Assembly (NCBI GenBank): GCA_017936785.1
Contig: JAGBEV010000008.1
Span: 1-51,920, forward strand
Source: Lachnospiraceae bacterium
GTDB taxonomy: Bacteria > Bacillota > Clostridia > Lachnospirales > Lachnospiraceae
Length of the DNA: 51,920 bases
Direction of reading: 5' to 3'
Below are positions 34,320 through 42,965 of this stretch, in pieces (position 1 is the first letter of the stretch; every line of letters starts with the position of its first letter). The notes beneath the pieces are model-generated. The model was not told where the DNA came from and did not search any database. It saw nothing but the letters and a program-made list of their open reading frames with translations. The position numbers and the translations under genes were made by a program.

Positions 34320-35326
34320 TTCTGACTCCATTCTGCCTGTTTCTGTAAGGCTTTATATAATTCATCTGTTTTTGGTGGCTCCAAAAATCTGGTCTCATCA
34401 CCATTTACTACGATCCTGTCGTTGCCATCCGTTACCTTCCCTACAACAACTCCATGGATATTCGCCTTTTCCAGTTCCCTGACCAGATCATGACCATTAT
34501 CTGCCGCAATGAGCATGCTTCCCGATGACATCATCTCATAAGGATTGATGTCAAAGAAATTGCAAATCTCTACAGTTGCCTGCTTAATGGGCAGCTTCTT
34601 CAAATCTATTGTCAGTCCAACGCCTGCACTTTCTGCCATCTCCCATAAGGCTCCGAACACGCCGCCCTCCGTGATGTCATGCATAGCACTCACGTTGGAC
34701 TTAACGGCGATCGCGGCCTCCGGTACTACCGACATCATCTGCTCGTAGGCTTTGGCTTCATCTATAAGATGTCTGGGGAATTTCTCCAGAAGCATCTGTT
34801 CTCTTTCCTTTGCCAAAATGGAGGTTCCTTCCAGTCCCACCCATTTTGTAACAACCACATCCTGTCCCGGTCTTGCGCCTTTGGTGGCTAACAGCCGGTC
34901 TTTTTTGACTTTTCCGATTCCGGTAAAGGTCAAAACCGGTCTGGTTACTGCATCGGTGATCTCTGTATGGCCTCCCACTACCTGAATATGCAGTTCCTCA
35001 CAGGAGGTCTCTATCTGTTCCATCACTTCCCTGATCTCCGGCTCCGTAATATCCGGAGGAAGCATGGCACATACAAGCATTCCTATAACTTCCGCTCCGC
35101 TGGATGCAATGTCATTGGCGGATACCATGACCGCCCATCTGCCAATGTCCTGAGTTGTTCCCGTTATGGGGTCTGTGGATAAGACCATGACCTCATCCGG
35201 TTCCAGGGCAATTGCCGCACAATCTTCTCCAACGCCGGCACCAACCAGCACTTCCGGTCTTTTTGTCTTTATTTGTTTTAAGATAGAACGTTTTAGTACA
35301 TTCTCAGGTACTTTTCCAATTTTCAT
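34316..35326 (-). CDS. AIR synthase-related protein (HypE/PurM fold)
   Basis: This 336-residue protein has the PurM/HypE/SelD-type ATP-binding fold: GVGEDCAAIAL, STDPITGTTQDIGRWAV, ANDIASSGAEVIGML, VVGGHTEI and MHDITEGGVFGALWEMAE. It lacks the HypE C-terminal cysteine tail (it ends EWSQK), so it is not a classical hydrogenase maturase. Such free-standing proteins are common in Firmicutes and uncharacterised. ATG 35326 follows GAGG at nine bases. Confidence 0.85.
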   Translation of the reverse strand: MKIGKVPENVLKRSILKQIKTKRPEVLVGAGVGEDCAAIALEPDEVMVLSTDPITGTTQDIGRWAVMVSANDIASSGAEVIGMLVCAMLPPDITEPEIREVMEQIETSCEELHIQVVGGHTEITDAVTRPVLTFTGIGKVKKDRLLATKGARPGQDVVVTKWVGLEGTSILAKEREQMLLEKFPRHLIDEAKAYEQMMSVVPEAAIAVKSNVSAMHDITEGGVFGALWEMAESAGVGLTIDLKKLPIKQATVEICNFFDINPYEMMSSGSMLIAADNGHDLVRELEKANIHGVVVGKVTDGNDRIVVNGDETRFLEPPKTDELYKALQKQAEWSQK

Positions 35327-35416
35327 GTCTTCTATCCTCAAGTTTCTTAGTTTCAAAATGATTTTAACATAATACAGCCATCATAAACCATCTGCTTATC
35401 TATGGGTACATACAAC

Positions 35417-35454
35417 TTTAGGAAGCCTGTTCTTCTTTGAACCGACTTCCTAAA
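35417..35454 (-). terminator. Possible terminator after the VanW-like gene
   Basis: TTTAGGAAG (35417-35425) and CTTCCTAAA (35446-35454) form a perfect 9-bp stem with a 20-base loop, 29 bases past the stop. The T-run is poor. Confidence 0.4.
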
Positions 35455-35482
35455 ATGAAAAACCTGTTTATTCCTGTCAGCC

Positions 35483-37072
35483 CTATTGAGCTGCTGCCGC
35501 ATCCTGAGCGATCTGCTGCTGTTGCTGCTGCATCGCCTGCTGTGCCTGCTGGGCCTCCAATGCCTGCTGTGCCTGTTGCTCCTGAATCGCCTGCTGCTGT
35601 GCTGCCGCCTGCTGTTCCGGTGTCTGTGCAGGAGCCGGTGTGCCTCCTGCTAAAACTGCCTGCACATAAGAAATGCTCTGGGTAGCAATAGCCGCCTGAA
35701 TGGCATTTGATACATTGGGATCAGCGGTTGCAGTTCCCACTGCCGCCGTACGTGGAACAGCTTTATAGGTACTCTTATTAATGACCTCTCTGCTTTCCTC
35801 CACACCGTTGACTGTTACAACCTTCCACAACTGTGCAACATAGCCTGTATGTGCCGACTGCACACTGATATATCCAACCGGTTTACTGGAATCTCCAACA
35901 ACCTTTTCTCCTTCTGCGGGAATGGTGCTCAAGACTTCGCTTTCAAAGGAAACCACTCTGCCTTCCGGTCTTGTCTCAACACCGTAAATATTAAAAGTAA
36001 TCTTTTTATCCTTTGTATATCCTTCGATATAAACAGGATAATCCAGGTTATTAACAAATTTGAAGTCTTTTGCCGTACCTGCAATTGCAGCATCGGCGGA
36101 AGGGTCCACATAATTTACGATCATAGAATGATTAGACCGCTCCGTAACATTTAACTCTGCCCTCAGTACAGCGTTATAAAGGGTGGTGGATACCTGACAG
36201 ATACCTCCGCCCAGGGAATCTACAACAAGACCTCCTGAATAGGAACCTGCCATATAATAACCGTTTTCTTCAGTAAAAGGACTGATGGCTTCATATACCG
36301 AGAACTCATCTCCCGGATAAAGGGTCGCCCCGTTGATCAAACGGCATCCGTTAGAAACGTTTCCTGAACGGTTTGCCCCTGATGAGGAGAAACTTGTAGT
36401 AAAGGTTCCCAACAGATCGGTTACCTTGGATAACTCTTCCTCAGTTCCTCTGGGTTCTTCCGTTTCCACGATCAGATCGATAGCTGCATCTGTATGATCC
36501 CATTCTTCTGTCATAAATGCCACTACTGCATCCGCAGACGCCTCTTCATTTATAACAACTCCGGTCTGTCCCGGCTCAATAACAAACTGTCCGTCTTCTC
36601 TTTTCAGAGTAGCATCCACAGCCTCTACATTGAATTCCTCACATTCTTCCTGGATAATAGTAGCAACCGCCTGTCTGTCAACGGCAAATGTCAGGGGCAG
36701 GACCAGATTTTCATGCTCCAGATCCTGCAGAATTTTATATCTTTCTACAATATTTCCGCTTTTGCCGATCTTAACAGCCTCTGCAACCACATCGGCATTG
36801 GTCCATGTCAATCCGATTTCATCAGCAGAAACTGTCAGGGAATTATCATTCATGGCATTTAAAGCGATCTCTGCCTGACCGATCTCATCAATATATTCCT
36901 GCACCTTTTGAACCGCTTCCGCTTCCGTCAGACCGGAAACATCCACATTACCGATATATACGCCTGTTTCGATTCTATCATCCGTACTCTGTGCCTGCAC
37001 CTGTTCCATTGTTGCCTGAGGCAGCAGAACAAGAAGGACAACTGTAAATAAAATACCAATAAACTTTTTCAT
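35483..37072 (-). CDS. secreted VanW-family protein with Gln/Ala-rich tail
   Basis: This 529-residue protein has a signal peptide (MKKFIGILFTVVLLVLLPQA), two YoaR-like domains (~35-215), a VanW domain (~225-365; GDEFSVYEAISPFTEENGYY, GGGICQVSTTLYNAVLRAEL) and a C-terminal extension that ends in ~50 residues made almost only of Gln and Ala. VanW-type proteins are envelope-associated and occur in some glycopeptide-resistance clusters, but this is a core-chromosome copy with no resistance genes around it. The low-complexity tail may interact with the wall. Confidence 0.9.
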   Translation of the reverse strand: MKKFIGILFTVVLLVLLPQATMEQVQAQSTDDRIETGVYIGNVDVSGLTEAEAVQKVQEYIDEIGQAEIALNAMNDNSLTVSADEIGLTWTNADVVAEAVKIGKSGNIVERYKILQDLEHENLVLPLTFAVDRQAVATIIQEECEEFNVEAVDATLKREDGQFVIEPGQTGVVINEEASADAVVAFMTEEWDHTDAAIDLIVETEEPRGTEEELSKVTDLLGTFTTSFSSSGANRSGNVSNGCRLINGATLYPGDEFSVYEAISPFTEENGYYMAGSYSGGLVVDSLGGGICQVSTTLYNAVLRAELNVTERSNHSMIVNYVDPSADAAIAGTAKDFKFVNNLDYPVYIEGYTKDKKITFNIYGVETRPEGRVVSFESEVLSTIPAEGEKVVGDSSKPVGYISVQSAHTGYVAQLWKVVTVNGVEESREVINKSTYKAVPRTAAVGTATADPNVSNAIQAAIATQSISYVQAVLAGGTPAPAQTPEQQAAAQQQAIQEQQAQQALEAQQAQQAMQQQQQQIAQDAAAAQ

Positions 37073-37096
37073 AATCTGCTCCTTGTGGTATAATCA

Positions 37097-37198
37097 CTAT
37101 ACGGGTAAAACTGATATCGCCATGGGAATTACCATTGCCAAAATCAATACAATGATAATGATCCTGGAAATAATCTGTTTGCTCTTTTTGTTAAACAT
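37097..37198 (-). CDS. 33-residue single-pass membrane peptide
   Basis: A short gene on the minus strand has a GAGGTG ribosome site six bases before its ATG. It encodes MFNKKSKQIISR followed by a hydrophobic helix (IIIIVLILAMVIPMAISVL) and ends PV. The basic N-terminus and single helix predict an inner-leaflet-anchored membrane microprotein. It is divergent from the TPR-like gene and upstream of the VanW-like gene. Function unknown. Confidence 0.6.
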   Translation of the reverse strand: MFNKKSKQIISRIIIIVLILAMVIPMAISVLPV

Positions 37199-37234
37199 AA
37201 AATCACCTCTTCTTACGAAAGGATATTATAAACG

Positions 37235-37846
37235 ATGTTAGTGTTTTTGGCAAGTTTTATCATCTTCATAGTCTGGCTTACTTACGAGCTGAAAAAGCAC
37301 GAAAAATTAGAAAATAATGCATTATCTGACTTCTGGGCAAAGGAGGAAGAATCCAACCGGATAAGGAAGAAGCCCCTGGATGATCTGGATTATGTGACCA
37401 TCCCTTTTGATTTTATTCCCAAAAGCCTTTTATCCCATAACGATACCGTAAGGGATTGTATGGAAATTTTAGAGGGACTTTCTGACAAAAAAATTGTAAA
37501 TTTTACCGGTTATACCAATACGGAATTAAAGCTTCAGTACGGAACTGCCAATCTGACCCTTCTTTCCCAGTATGATGAAAATTACACCCTCTATGCCCGG
37601 ACCATCTATAAACTGGCATGCACGTATTATGAAAACGGTTATGAAAGCAATGCCAGGGTTCTACTGGAAAAAGGAATCGAAAGCGGCACAGATATAACCG
37701 GCAATTATACGCTGCTTGCAAAAATCTATGAAAAACACGGCGAAACCGATAAAATAAAAAAAATACTGGAATCCGCCTCTTCCCTGCGTTCTTTTACCAG
37801 AAAAACCATTATTTCTTCCTTGGAGGAATACGTCCGTGAGAGCTGA
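37235..37846 (+). CDS. membrane-anchored TPR-like protein
   Basis: This 203-residue protein starts with a membrane helix (MLVFLASFIIFIVWLTYEL), followed by a charged linker and a helical repeat region (TIYKLACTYYENGYESNARVLLEKGIES, NYTLLAKIYEKHGETDKIKKIL) like two tetratricopeptide repeats. It may be a scaffold at the membrane; no partner is evident. Its end overlaps the convergent exonuclease gene by 38 bases. Confidence 0.75.
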   Translation: MLVFLASFIIFIVWLTYELKKHEKLENNALSDFWAKEEESNRIRKKPLDDLDYVTIPFDFIPKSLLSHNDTVRDCMEILEGLSDKKIVNFTGYTNTELKLQYGTANLTLLSQYDENYTLYARTIYKLACTYYENGYESNARVLLEKGIESGTDITGNYTLLAKIYEKHGETDKIKKILESASSLRSFTRKTIISSLEEYVRES

Positions 37847-38543
37847 TCAGATGATCCAGATATCTGCTTGCCTCGTTCCGGGTCATGCTCTCTATATTAT
37901 ATTCACACTCCAGTTCATAATAGGACAAATATCTCTGTAATTGTTCCATTTGTTTTTTAGTAATGGGAGCTTCCCTCTTTACCTGATAAACAAGGGGCTT
38001 TGGCACAAAGCATTTATATGCCTCCTCATCCTGTCCGAATTTTTCTTTTAAAATCCAATACAGATCCAGGGTAGCTTCCACGTCTGATAAAGCCCTGTGT
38101 GCCTGATGGGTGATTCCAAAATGACTGCACAGATAAGGAAGGGATCTGCTTTCCAGATCCTGTAAATACCTTCTGGAAATTGCCAGAGTATCGATTCCTT
38201 CTTTTTCAAATTCTTTTTTCCCATTTACAGCCGCCCTTTTCAAAAAGGAATAATCAAATAAAATGCTGTGCCCCAATAAACAGCCTGTAGTTTCAAAAGC
38301 CAGAAATTCGCCGATCACATCCTGAATATAAGGTGCCCCTTCTAACATTTCATCAGTAAGACCGGTAAGGCTGACAATTCTCTCCTCCAGCTTTCTTCCC
38401 GGATTGACCAGCCTGTGAAAACTTTCCCTGACCTGTCCGCCTTCCACACGGACAGCGCCGATCTCCGTTATCTTATCCCTTTTAGGGTCCAGACCTGTAG
38501 TCTCAATATCCACAACTGTAAAACTATCGCAAAAGATATCCAT
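37809..38543 (-). CDS. DEDDh 3'-5' exonuclease (DNA polymerase III epsilon-like)
   Basis: This 244-residue exonuclease has Exo I VVDIETTGLDP, Exo II GHSILFDYSFLKRA, Exo III HRALSDVEATLDLYWIL (DEDDh type) and a small C-terminal extension. Such stand-alone proteins are proofreading or repair nucleases related to the PolC exonuclease domain. It begins immediately after nth, forming a small DNA-repair pair. Confidence 0.9.
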   Translation of the reverse strand: MDIFCDSFTVVDIETTGLDPKRDKITEIGAVRVEGGQVRESFHRLVNPGRKLEERIVSLTGLTDEMLEGAPYIQDVIGEFLAFETTGCLLGHSILFDYSFLKRAAVNGKKEFEKEGIDTLAISRRYLQDLESRSLPYLCSHFGITHQAHRALSDVEATLDLYWILKEKFGQDEEAYKCFVPKPLVYQVKREAPITKKQMEQLQRYLSYYELECEYNIESMTRNEASRYLDHLISSHGRIPPRKK

Positions 38544-39185
38544 TTATTTTTTCTTCTGCCTCTCTTTATAATAACTGCAATATTCCGTTAAAAAGCATTC
38601 TTCACATTTGGGATTTCTGGCAAAACAGATTTCCCTGCCGAAAGTAATGATCTGAATATTATATAAAATCCAATGGTCACGGGGAAGCTCTTTCATCAGG
38701 TCATATTCGATTTTCTCGGGATCTTCTTCCTTCGTAAATCCCAGTTTTTTGGAAATACGTTTAACATGGGTATCCACCACCACGCTGGGCTCATGGAAAA
38801 TATTGCCCCGAATCACATTTGCCGTCTTTCTGCCCACTCCCGCAAGGGAAGTCAGCTCCTCCAGGCTTTCCGGAACCTGACTGTCATATTTTTCCACCAG
38901 GTCCCTGCAGCATGCAATGATATTTTTCGCCTTATTGTGATAAAATCCCGTGGAACGAATATCCTGCTCCAGCTCCTTTAGATCCGCATTGGCAAAATCT
39001 TCAGGACTCTTATATTTTTGAAAAAGGTCTTTGGTCACTACATTTACTCTTGCATCCGTACACTGGGCACTGAGCATGGTAGCGATCAAAAGCTGCCAGG
39101 GTGTCTCATGATTTAAGTAGCATTTATATTCTCTTGTATACACCTGATCCAGTTTGTCCAGAATTTCCTTGGTTCTTTTTTTCAT
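38544..39185 (-). CDS. nth: endonuclease III
   Basis: This 213-residue DNA glycosylase/AP lyase has the helix-hairpin-helix LTSLAGVGRKTANVI with catalytic Lys, catalytic Asp in VVVDTHVKRISKKLGF, and the C-terminal 4Fe-4S loop CFARNPKCEECFLTEYC. It removes oxidised pyrimidines. Length is standard. Confidence 0.96.
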   Translation of the reverse strand: MKKRTKEILDKLDQVYTREYKCYLNHETPWQLLIATMLSAQCTDARVNVVTKDLFQKYKSPEDFANADLKELEQDIRSTGFYHNKAKNIIACCRDLVEKYDSQVPESLEELTSLAGVGRKTANVIRGNIFHEPSVVVDTHVKRISKKLGFTKEEDPEKIEYDLMKELPRDHWILYNIQIITFGREICFARNPKCEECFLTEYCSYYKERQKKK

Positions 39186-39215
39186 AAGCTGATTTCTTTC
39201 CGTATTATTTTTGTA

Positions 39216-41048
39216 TTATTGCTTTGATGTATCCATTGGTTTTTCAACCCGGTTGAATTCCCTGTCAAGAATCACCACCGCCCCTTCATAGGTTAAAGGA
39301 TTTCTATTCTGATAGTCAAAGAGAACAAACTTTTCCTCTTTCTCCTTTTCATAAGAAGGATTTTTCCCCAGAATGTCATAGGAAAAAGGCTCCATATGCA
39401 GCATACGGATCATCCCCCGGGGATCGTATTTTTCATATGCGGGAAGCAGATGCTCTCCCCTTTCCCTGCGCCTTTCCTCCAAACGGAAAAAGCTGTTGAT
39501 CTTTTCCTTATAAGGGTTTAAATCCTTTGCAAATGCCGGACGGCTCTTTGCGTTTTCCCGCAGGTAAACATCCATGGTCAGCAGTTCTTTTACTAACTCA
39601 CTATCGCCTTTTGTTTCAGCCTCAGCAAACTGAAGCAGCACTTCATATCTGTAAATTCTGGAAGGTGTACTGATAAAATAACCTTTTCTTTCATAAAATG
39701 CTGCCAGCCTTTCAAATAAGGCAAAAGGACTTTCAAAAAACTGTTCCAGATAAGGAAGCGTATGGGTAAACTGATTGCTGTTATAATACAATTCCACCAT
39801 TTCCTCGATCTGCTTAAGCCTGCAGACATCCTCAAAAGAAAGCCAGTTTGTCTTAAGTACTTCATAGGGCGGCATATCCGTATATAAAAGTCCGTAATCC
39901 TCACATTTTTCCGCCATATAAGAACCGCTTAATACCTTTAAAAAACCCAGCTGAAGCTGTTCCGGCTTCATGGCATAGACCCGGTTAAAGGAATTTCCAA
40001 AGCTTTCATAATCTTCATAGGGAAGTCCTGCGATCAGATCCAGATGAATGTGAATATTATTTCCCTGATGAAGGCGGCATACGATCCTTTCCAGCTTGTC
40101 CACGTCCATGATGCGGCGGATTTCCTCAATGGTTTTGGGATTGGTGGTCTGTATTCCGATTTCCATCTGTACCGCACCGGGTCTTAATGTATTTAATAAC
40201 ACCAGCTCCTCTTCATTTAACAGGTCTGCTGCAATCTCAAAATGAAAATTGGTAATGCCGTTATCATGTTCCCTGATATACTGCCAGATTTCCATGGCAT
40301 GGTCATGATTACAGTTAAACGTCCTGTCTATAAATTTTACCTGTGGTACATTATTATCCAGAAAAAACTGCAGTTCCTTTTTCACAATATCCATATTCCG
40401 CAGGCGCACTTTTTTATCTATGGAAGACAGACAGTAGCTGCAGCGAAATGGGCAGCCTCTGGAGGATTCATAATAAATGATCTTGTGCTCGAAGCCGGAC
40501 AGATCATCATAGAGAAAGGGCAGCCTGCTTAAATCCGTCAATGCCCTTTCTTCCGTACGGACAATTTCTGCTCCTTTGCGGAAAACAATTCCGCCAATAT
40601 CATCCAGAGCCTTCCTGCTGCATTTTTCTGATGCAGTTTCTTTTCCTGCATAATACCGCAAAAGCTCTAAAAATGTTTCCTCACCTTCACCCACCATTAT
40701 TCCGGTTAGCTCAGGATAACTTTTCATCACCTCTCCTGCCCGAAAGGAAACCTCCGGTCCACCCAGCCAGATGGGAACATAAGGCATGATCTTATGAAGT
40801 TCCTTTACAAGAGACAAGATTTCCGTAATATTCCAGATATAACAGGAAAAGGCAATAACATCAGGGCGATGTTTATATATTCCGCTTAAAATCTCATCCA
40901 TCCGGTTATTGATGGTGTATTCCGCAATCTGAATATGCTGTCCCAGGGCTTCTTCTGCCCCATATTGGGATGCGTAGGCTTTCAGGCTGTATAATGCCGG
41001 ATTGGTATGTATGTACTTGGCATTTACCGCTGTCAACAAAAATTTCAT
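39216..41048 (-). CDS. B12-binding domain radical SAM protein (DUF4080 type)
   Basis: This 610-residue protein has an N-terminal cobalamin-binding-like domain (~1-135; IAFSCYIWNITE, LGGPEVSF), a radical SAM core with the CxxxCxxC cluster (C199, C203, C206 in SSRGCPFRCSYC), HIHLDLIAGLPYED, and a C-terminal DUF4080 region ending with LFDYQNRNPLTYEGA. It probably uses SAM radicals on an unknown substrate. It overlaps the lyxose isomerase stop by four bases. Confidence 0.88.
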   Translation of the reverse strand: MKFLLTAVNAKYIHTNPALYSLKAYASQYGAEEALGQHIQIAEYTINNRMDEILSGIYKHRPDVIAFSCYIWNITEILSLVKELHKIMPYVPIWLGGPEVSFRAGEVMKSYPELTGIMVGEGEETFLELLRYYAGKETASEKCSRKALDDIGGIVFRKGAEIVRTEERALTDLSRLPFLYDDLSGFEHKIIYYESSRGCPFRCSYCLSSIDKKVRLRNMDIVKKELQFFLDNNVPQVKFIDRTFNCNHDHAMEIWQYIREHDNGITNFHFEIAADLLNEEELVLLNTLRPGAVQMEIGIQTTNPKTIEEIRRIMDVDKLERIVCRLHQGNNIHIHLDLIAGLPYEDYESFGNSFNRVYAMKPEQLQLGFLKVLSGSYMAEKCEDYGLLYTDMPPYEVLKTNWLSFEDVCRLKQIEEMVELYYNSNQFTHTLPYLEQFFESPFALFERLAAFYERKGYFISTPSRIYRYEVLLQFAEAETKGDSELVKELLTMDVYLRENAKSRPAFAKDLNPYKEKINSFFRLEERRRERGEHLLPAYEKYDPRGMIRMLHMEPFSYDILGKNPSYEKEKEEKFVLFDYQNRNPLTYEGAVVILDREFNRVEKPMDTSKQ

Positions 41049-41731
41049 GATTCCGCCGCCTTGGGATATTCATTACATAACAGACGATAAGGCGGTTCAT
41101 CTTCTTCAATGGTCGGAAATCTGCCCACGCCTTCATAGAAACGGTTGTCAGTATTATCGTCATTGCACATGGAAACTTCCCCGATCAGTACATCTCCAGT
41201 CCCTTCCATGACATCAAAATCATGATACTGGTGGGGCCAGAGAGTAATACTCTCTCCGGGATGAAGCAGAACGCCTGTGCCCGCAGGTACATAATAGGAA
41301 CGTCCGTCCGAATTGACCAGCACCTCCGTATCTGCCAGCTCTCCTTCTCCATCATCATTATATACGTGGATGATCAGCGTTCCGCCGCCCCGGTTAATGA
41401 TATCCTCGCTTTTATTCCAGTGAAAATGCATGGGAGAATGCTGTCCTTCTTTCAGCATCAAAAGTTTCTCCGCATAAACCTTTTTATATTTAGGATTATT
41501 CTGATTGCCGTTACGAAGGGTGATCAGTGAAAATCCCACTTTGTTAAAATCTCCCAGACCGTAATCGGTAATATCCCATCCCAGCATATTATCCCGGATT
41601 TCATCATATTCATGATTTTTATCCTTCCATTCTTCGGGAGTCCAGTGACAAAAAGGAGGCAGCTCAAAGCCATGGGCTTTTATGAGCTTTTCCATATCTT
41701 TGATACATGCATTGATTTCAGATCTTTTCAT
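41045..41731 (-). CDS. D-lyxose ketol-isomerase
   Basis: This 228-residue cupin matches D-lyxose isomerases: FELPPFCHWTPEEW, the metal site MHFHWNKSEDIINRGGG (H102, H104, E109), and WPHQYHDF with the last His ligand. Characterised enzymes convert D-lyxose to D-xylulose and D-mannose to D-fructose. Coupling by ATGA overlap to fructokinase suggests the fructose-forming reaction matters here. Confidence 0.92.
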   Translation of the reverse strand: MKRSEINACIKDMEKLIKAHGFELPPFCHWTPEEWKDKNHEYDEIRDNMLGWDITDYGLGDFNKVGFSLITLRNGNQNNPKYKKVYAEKLLMLKEGQHSPMHFHWNKSEDIINRGGGTLIIHVYNDDGEGELADTEVLVNSDGRSYYVPAGTGVLLHPGESITLWPHQYHDFDVMEGTGDVLIGEVSMCNDDNTDNRFYEGVGRFPTIEEDEPPYRLLCNEYPKAAES

Positions 41732-42675
41732 TGTAATCCCCCGCTTTCATAAATGATTTTCATAATTTCTTTTTTGGAAGGCAGCGCCGGAATTCCGCCC
41801 ATCTTCTGTACACAGAGAGAACCGGAAGTGTTGCCGTATACCAATGCGTTTTGTACGATTTCTTCCGTTAAATCTGCCGCACTTAAAACGCCGCTCATAA
41901 GCACGCTGGATAAGAAACCGCCCCAAAAAGCATCTCCTGCTCCCGTAGCGTCTACTGCATGAACTTTTCTTCCCTCTACAATTCCGCTCTTTCCTTCAAA
42001 GAAATATTTCGCCCCTTTGGAACCGAGCGTCTCGATCAATACTTTTATTCCGTATTTTTTCATAAAACCGGGAATATCTTTTTCTTCTCCCACAAAAGAT
42101 AATTCCTCATCGGAAATTTTTAAGAGATCCACAAAGGGCAGGATCTTTTCTACTTCTTTCCTGCATCTTTCTTCATCATGCCAGATCATGTCCCTGTAAT
42201 TGATATCAAAGCTGACCAGCTTTCCTTTTTCCGCCGCCAGCTTCATTGCCTTATATACTGCATCCTTACTGGGCGCATCCGATAATGAAACGCTTCCTGC
42301 ATGGAGCATACGACACGCTTCAATATCCTGTTCCTTTACATCCTCTTCAGATAGAAGAATATCCGCACCGGGTTTTCTTGCAAATGTAAAAGAACGCTCG
42401 CCGCCTTCATACAGCGTTACAAATGCCAGGGTCGTAACCGCTTCGTCTGTCAATTCAGGACAAAGCATCTGTACCCCATCCTGTTTTAAGGTGTTTTGTA
42501 ATAACTTCCCAAAATCATCATTGCCCAGAATGCCCAAAAAGGCTGTTTCCAAACCATTTCTGGCTGTTGCAATGGCTACATTTGCCGGCGCTCCGCCCGG
42601 ATTAGCCGTATAACTGCCAGGTTCCTTTCCGGGAGTAAAGTCTATGAGCATTTCTCCCATACAAATAATATCCAT
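41728..42675 (-). CDS. PfkB-family fructokinase
   Basis: This 315-residue sugar kinase has NPGGAPANVAIATARNG (first PfkB signature) and DATGAGDAFWGGFL (second signature with catalytic Asp). The N-terminus MGEMLIDFTP is typical of fructokinases (ScrK). It would make fructose-6-phosphate from fructose released by the divergent sucrose operon. AAAGGAG precedes the ATG. Confidence 0.9.
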   Translation of the reverse strand: MDIICMGEMLIDFTPGKEPGSYTANPGGAPANVAIATARNGLETAFLGILGNDDFGKLLQNTLKQDGVQMLCPELTDEAVTTLAFVTLYEGGERSFTFARKPGADILLSEEDVKEQDIEACRMLHAGSVSLSDAPSKDAVYKAMKLAAEKGKLVSFDINYRDMIWHDEERCRKEVEKILPFVDLLKISDEELSFVGEEKDIPGFMKKYGIKVLIETLGSKGAKYFFEGKSGIVEGRKVHAVDATGAGDAFWGGFLSSVLMSGVLSAADLTEEIVQNALVYGNTSGSLCVQKMGGIPALPSKKEIMKIIYESGGLQ

Positions 42676-42806
42676 AGTTTTTCTCCTTTCACTGGTGTTG
42701 TTTTACTATGCCCCGATTCATTTCCTGCCGCGGTCCTGCTTCAATTATCTTGGGCTTATCCCGGCTTGGAAGGGGTCCCCGCCATACATGGCTCTTTCTT
42801 ATGCAC

Positions 42807-42815
42807 AGTATACCA
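42807..42815 (-). promoter_or_regulatory. Extended -10 promoter candidate for the fructokinase operon
   Basis: TGGTATACT on the minus strand is an extended -10 (TGn-TATACT). A TTACAA lies ~20 bases upstream as a weak -35. It is ~130 bases before the fructokinase start. Confidence 0.4.
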
Positions 42816-42832
42816 TATTTTCAACTTTCATA

Positions 42833-42881
42833 TTGTAAAATTATGGTGTATTTCATATAATGTTTATGGTATCGTTTTCAC
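42833..42881 (+). promoter_or_regulatory. lacI-type regulator promoter with operator
   Basis: TTGTAA (42833-42838), 17 bases, TATAAT (42856-42861). Immediately downstream, 42866-42881 (minus-strand reading GTGAAAACGATACCAT) matches 12 of 16 positions of the operator in front of the PTS gene, which would allow autoregulation. Confidence 0.6.
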
Positions 42882-42965
42882 ATTGTAATGGAAAAACAGA
42901 TAAAATACAACTGCCTTTTGATTTTTTATTTTCTGAGGCAGAATTTTTAGAAGAAGAGGTACAAT

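Noticed and set aside
42700-42716. LacI operator in front of fructokinase (CCCCGATTCATT)
   Set aside because: It shares the CCGATT core but the flanks do not match the palindrome found in the PTS promoter.
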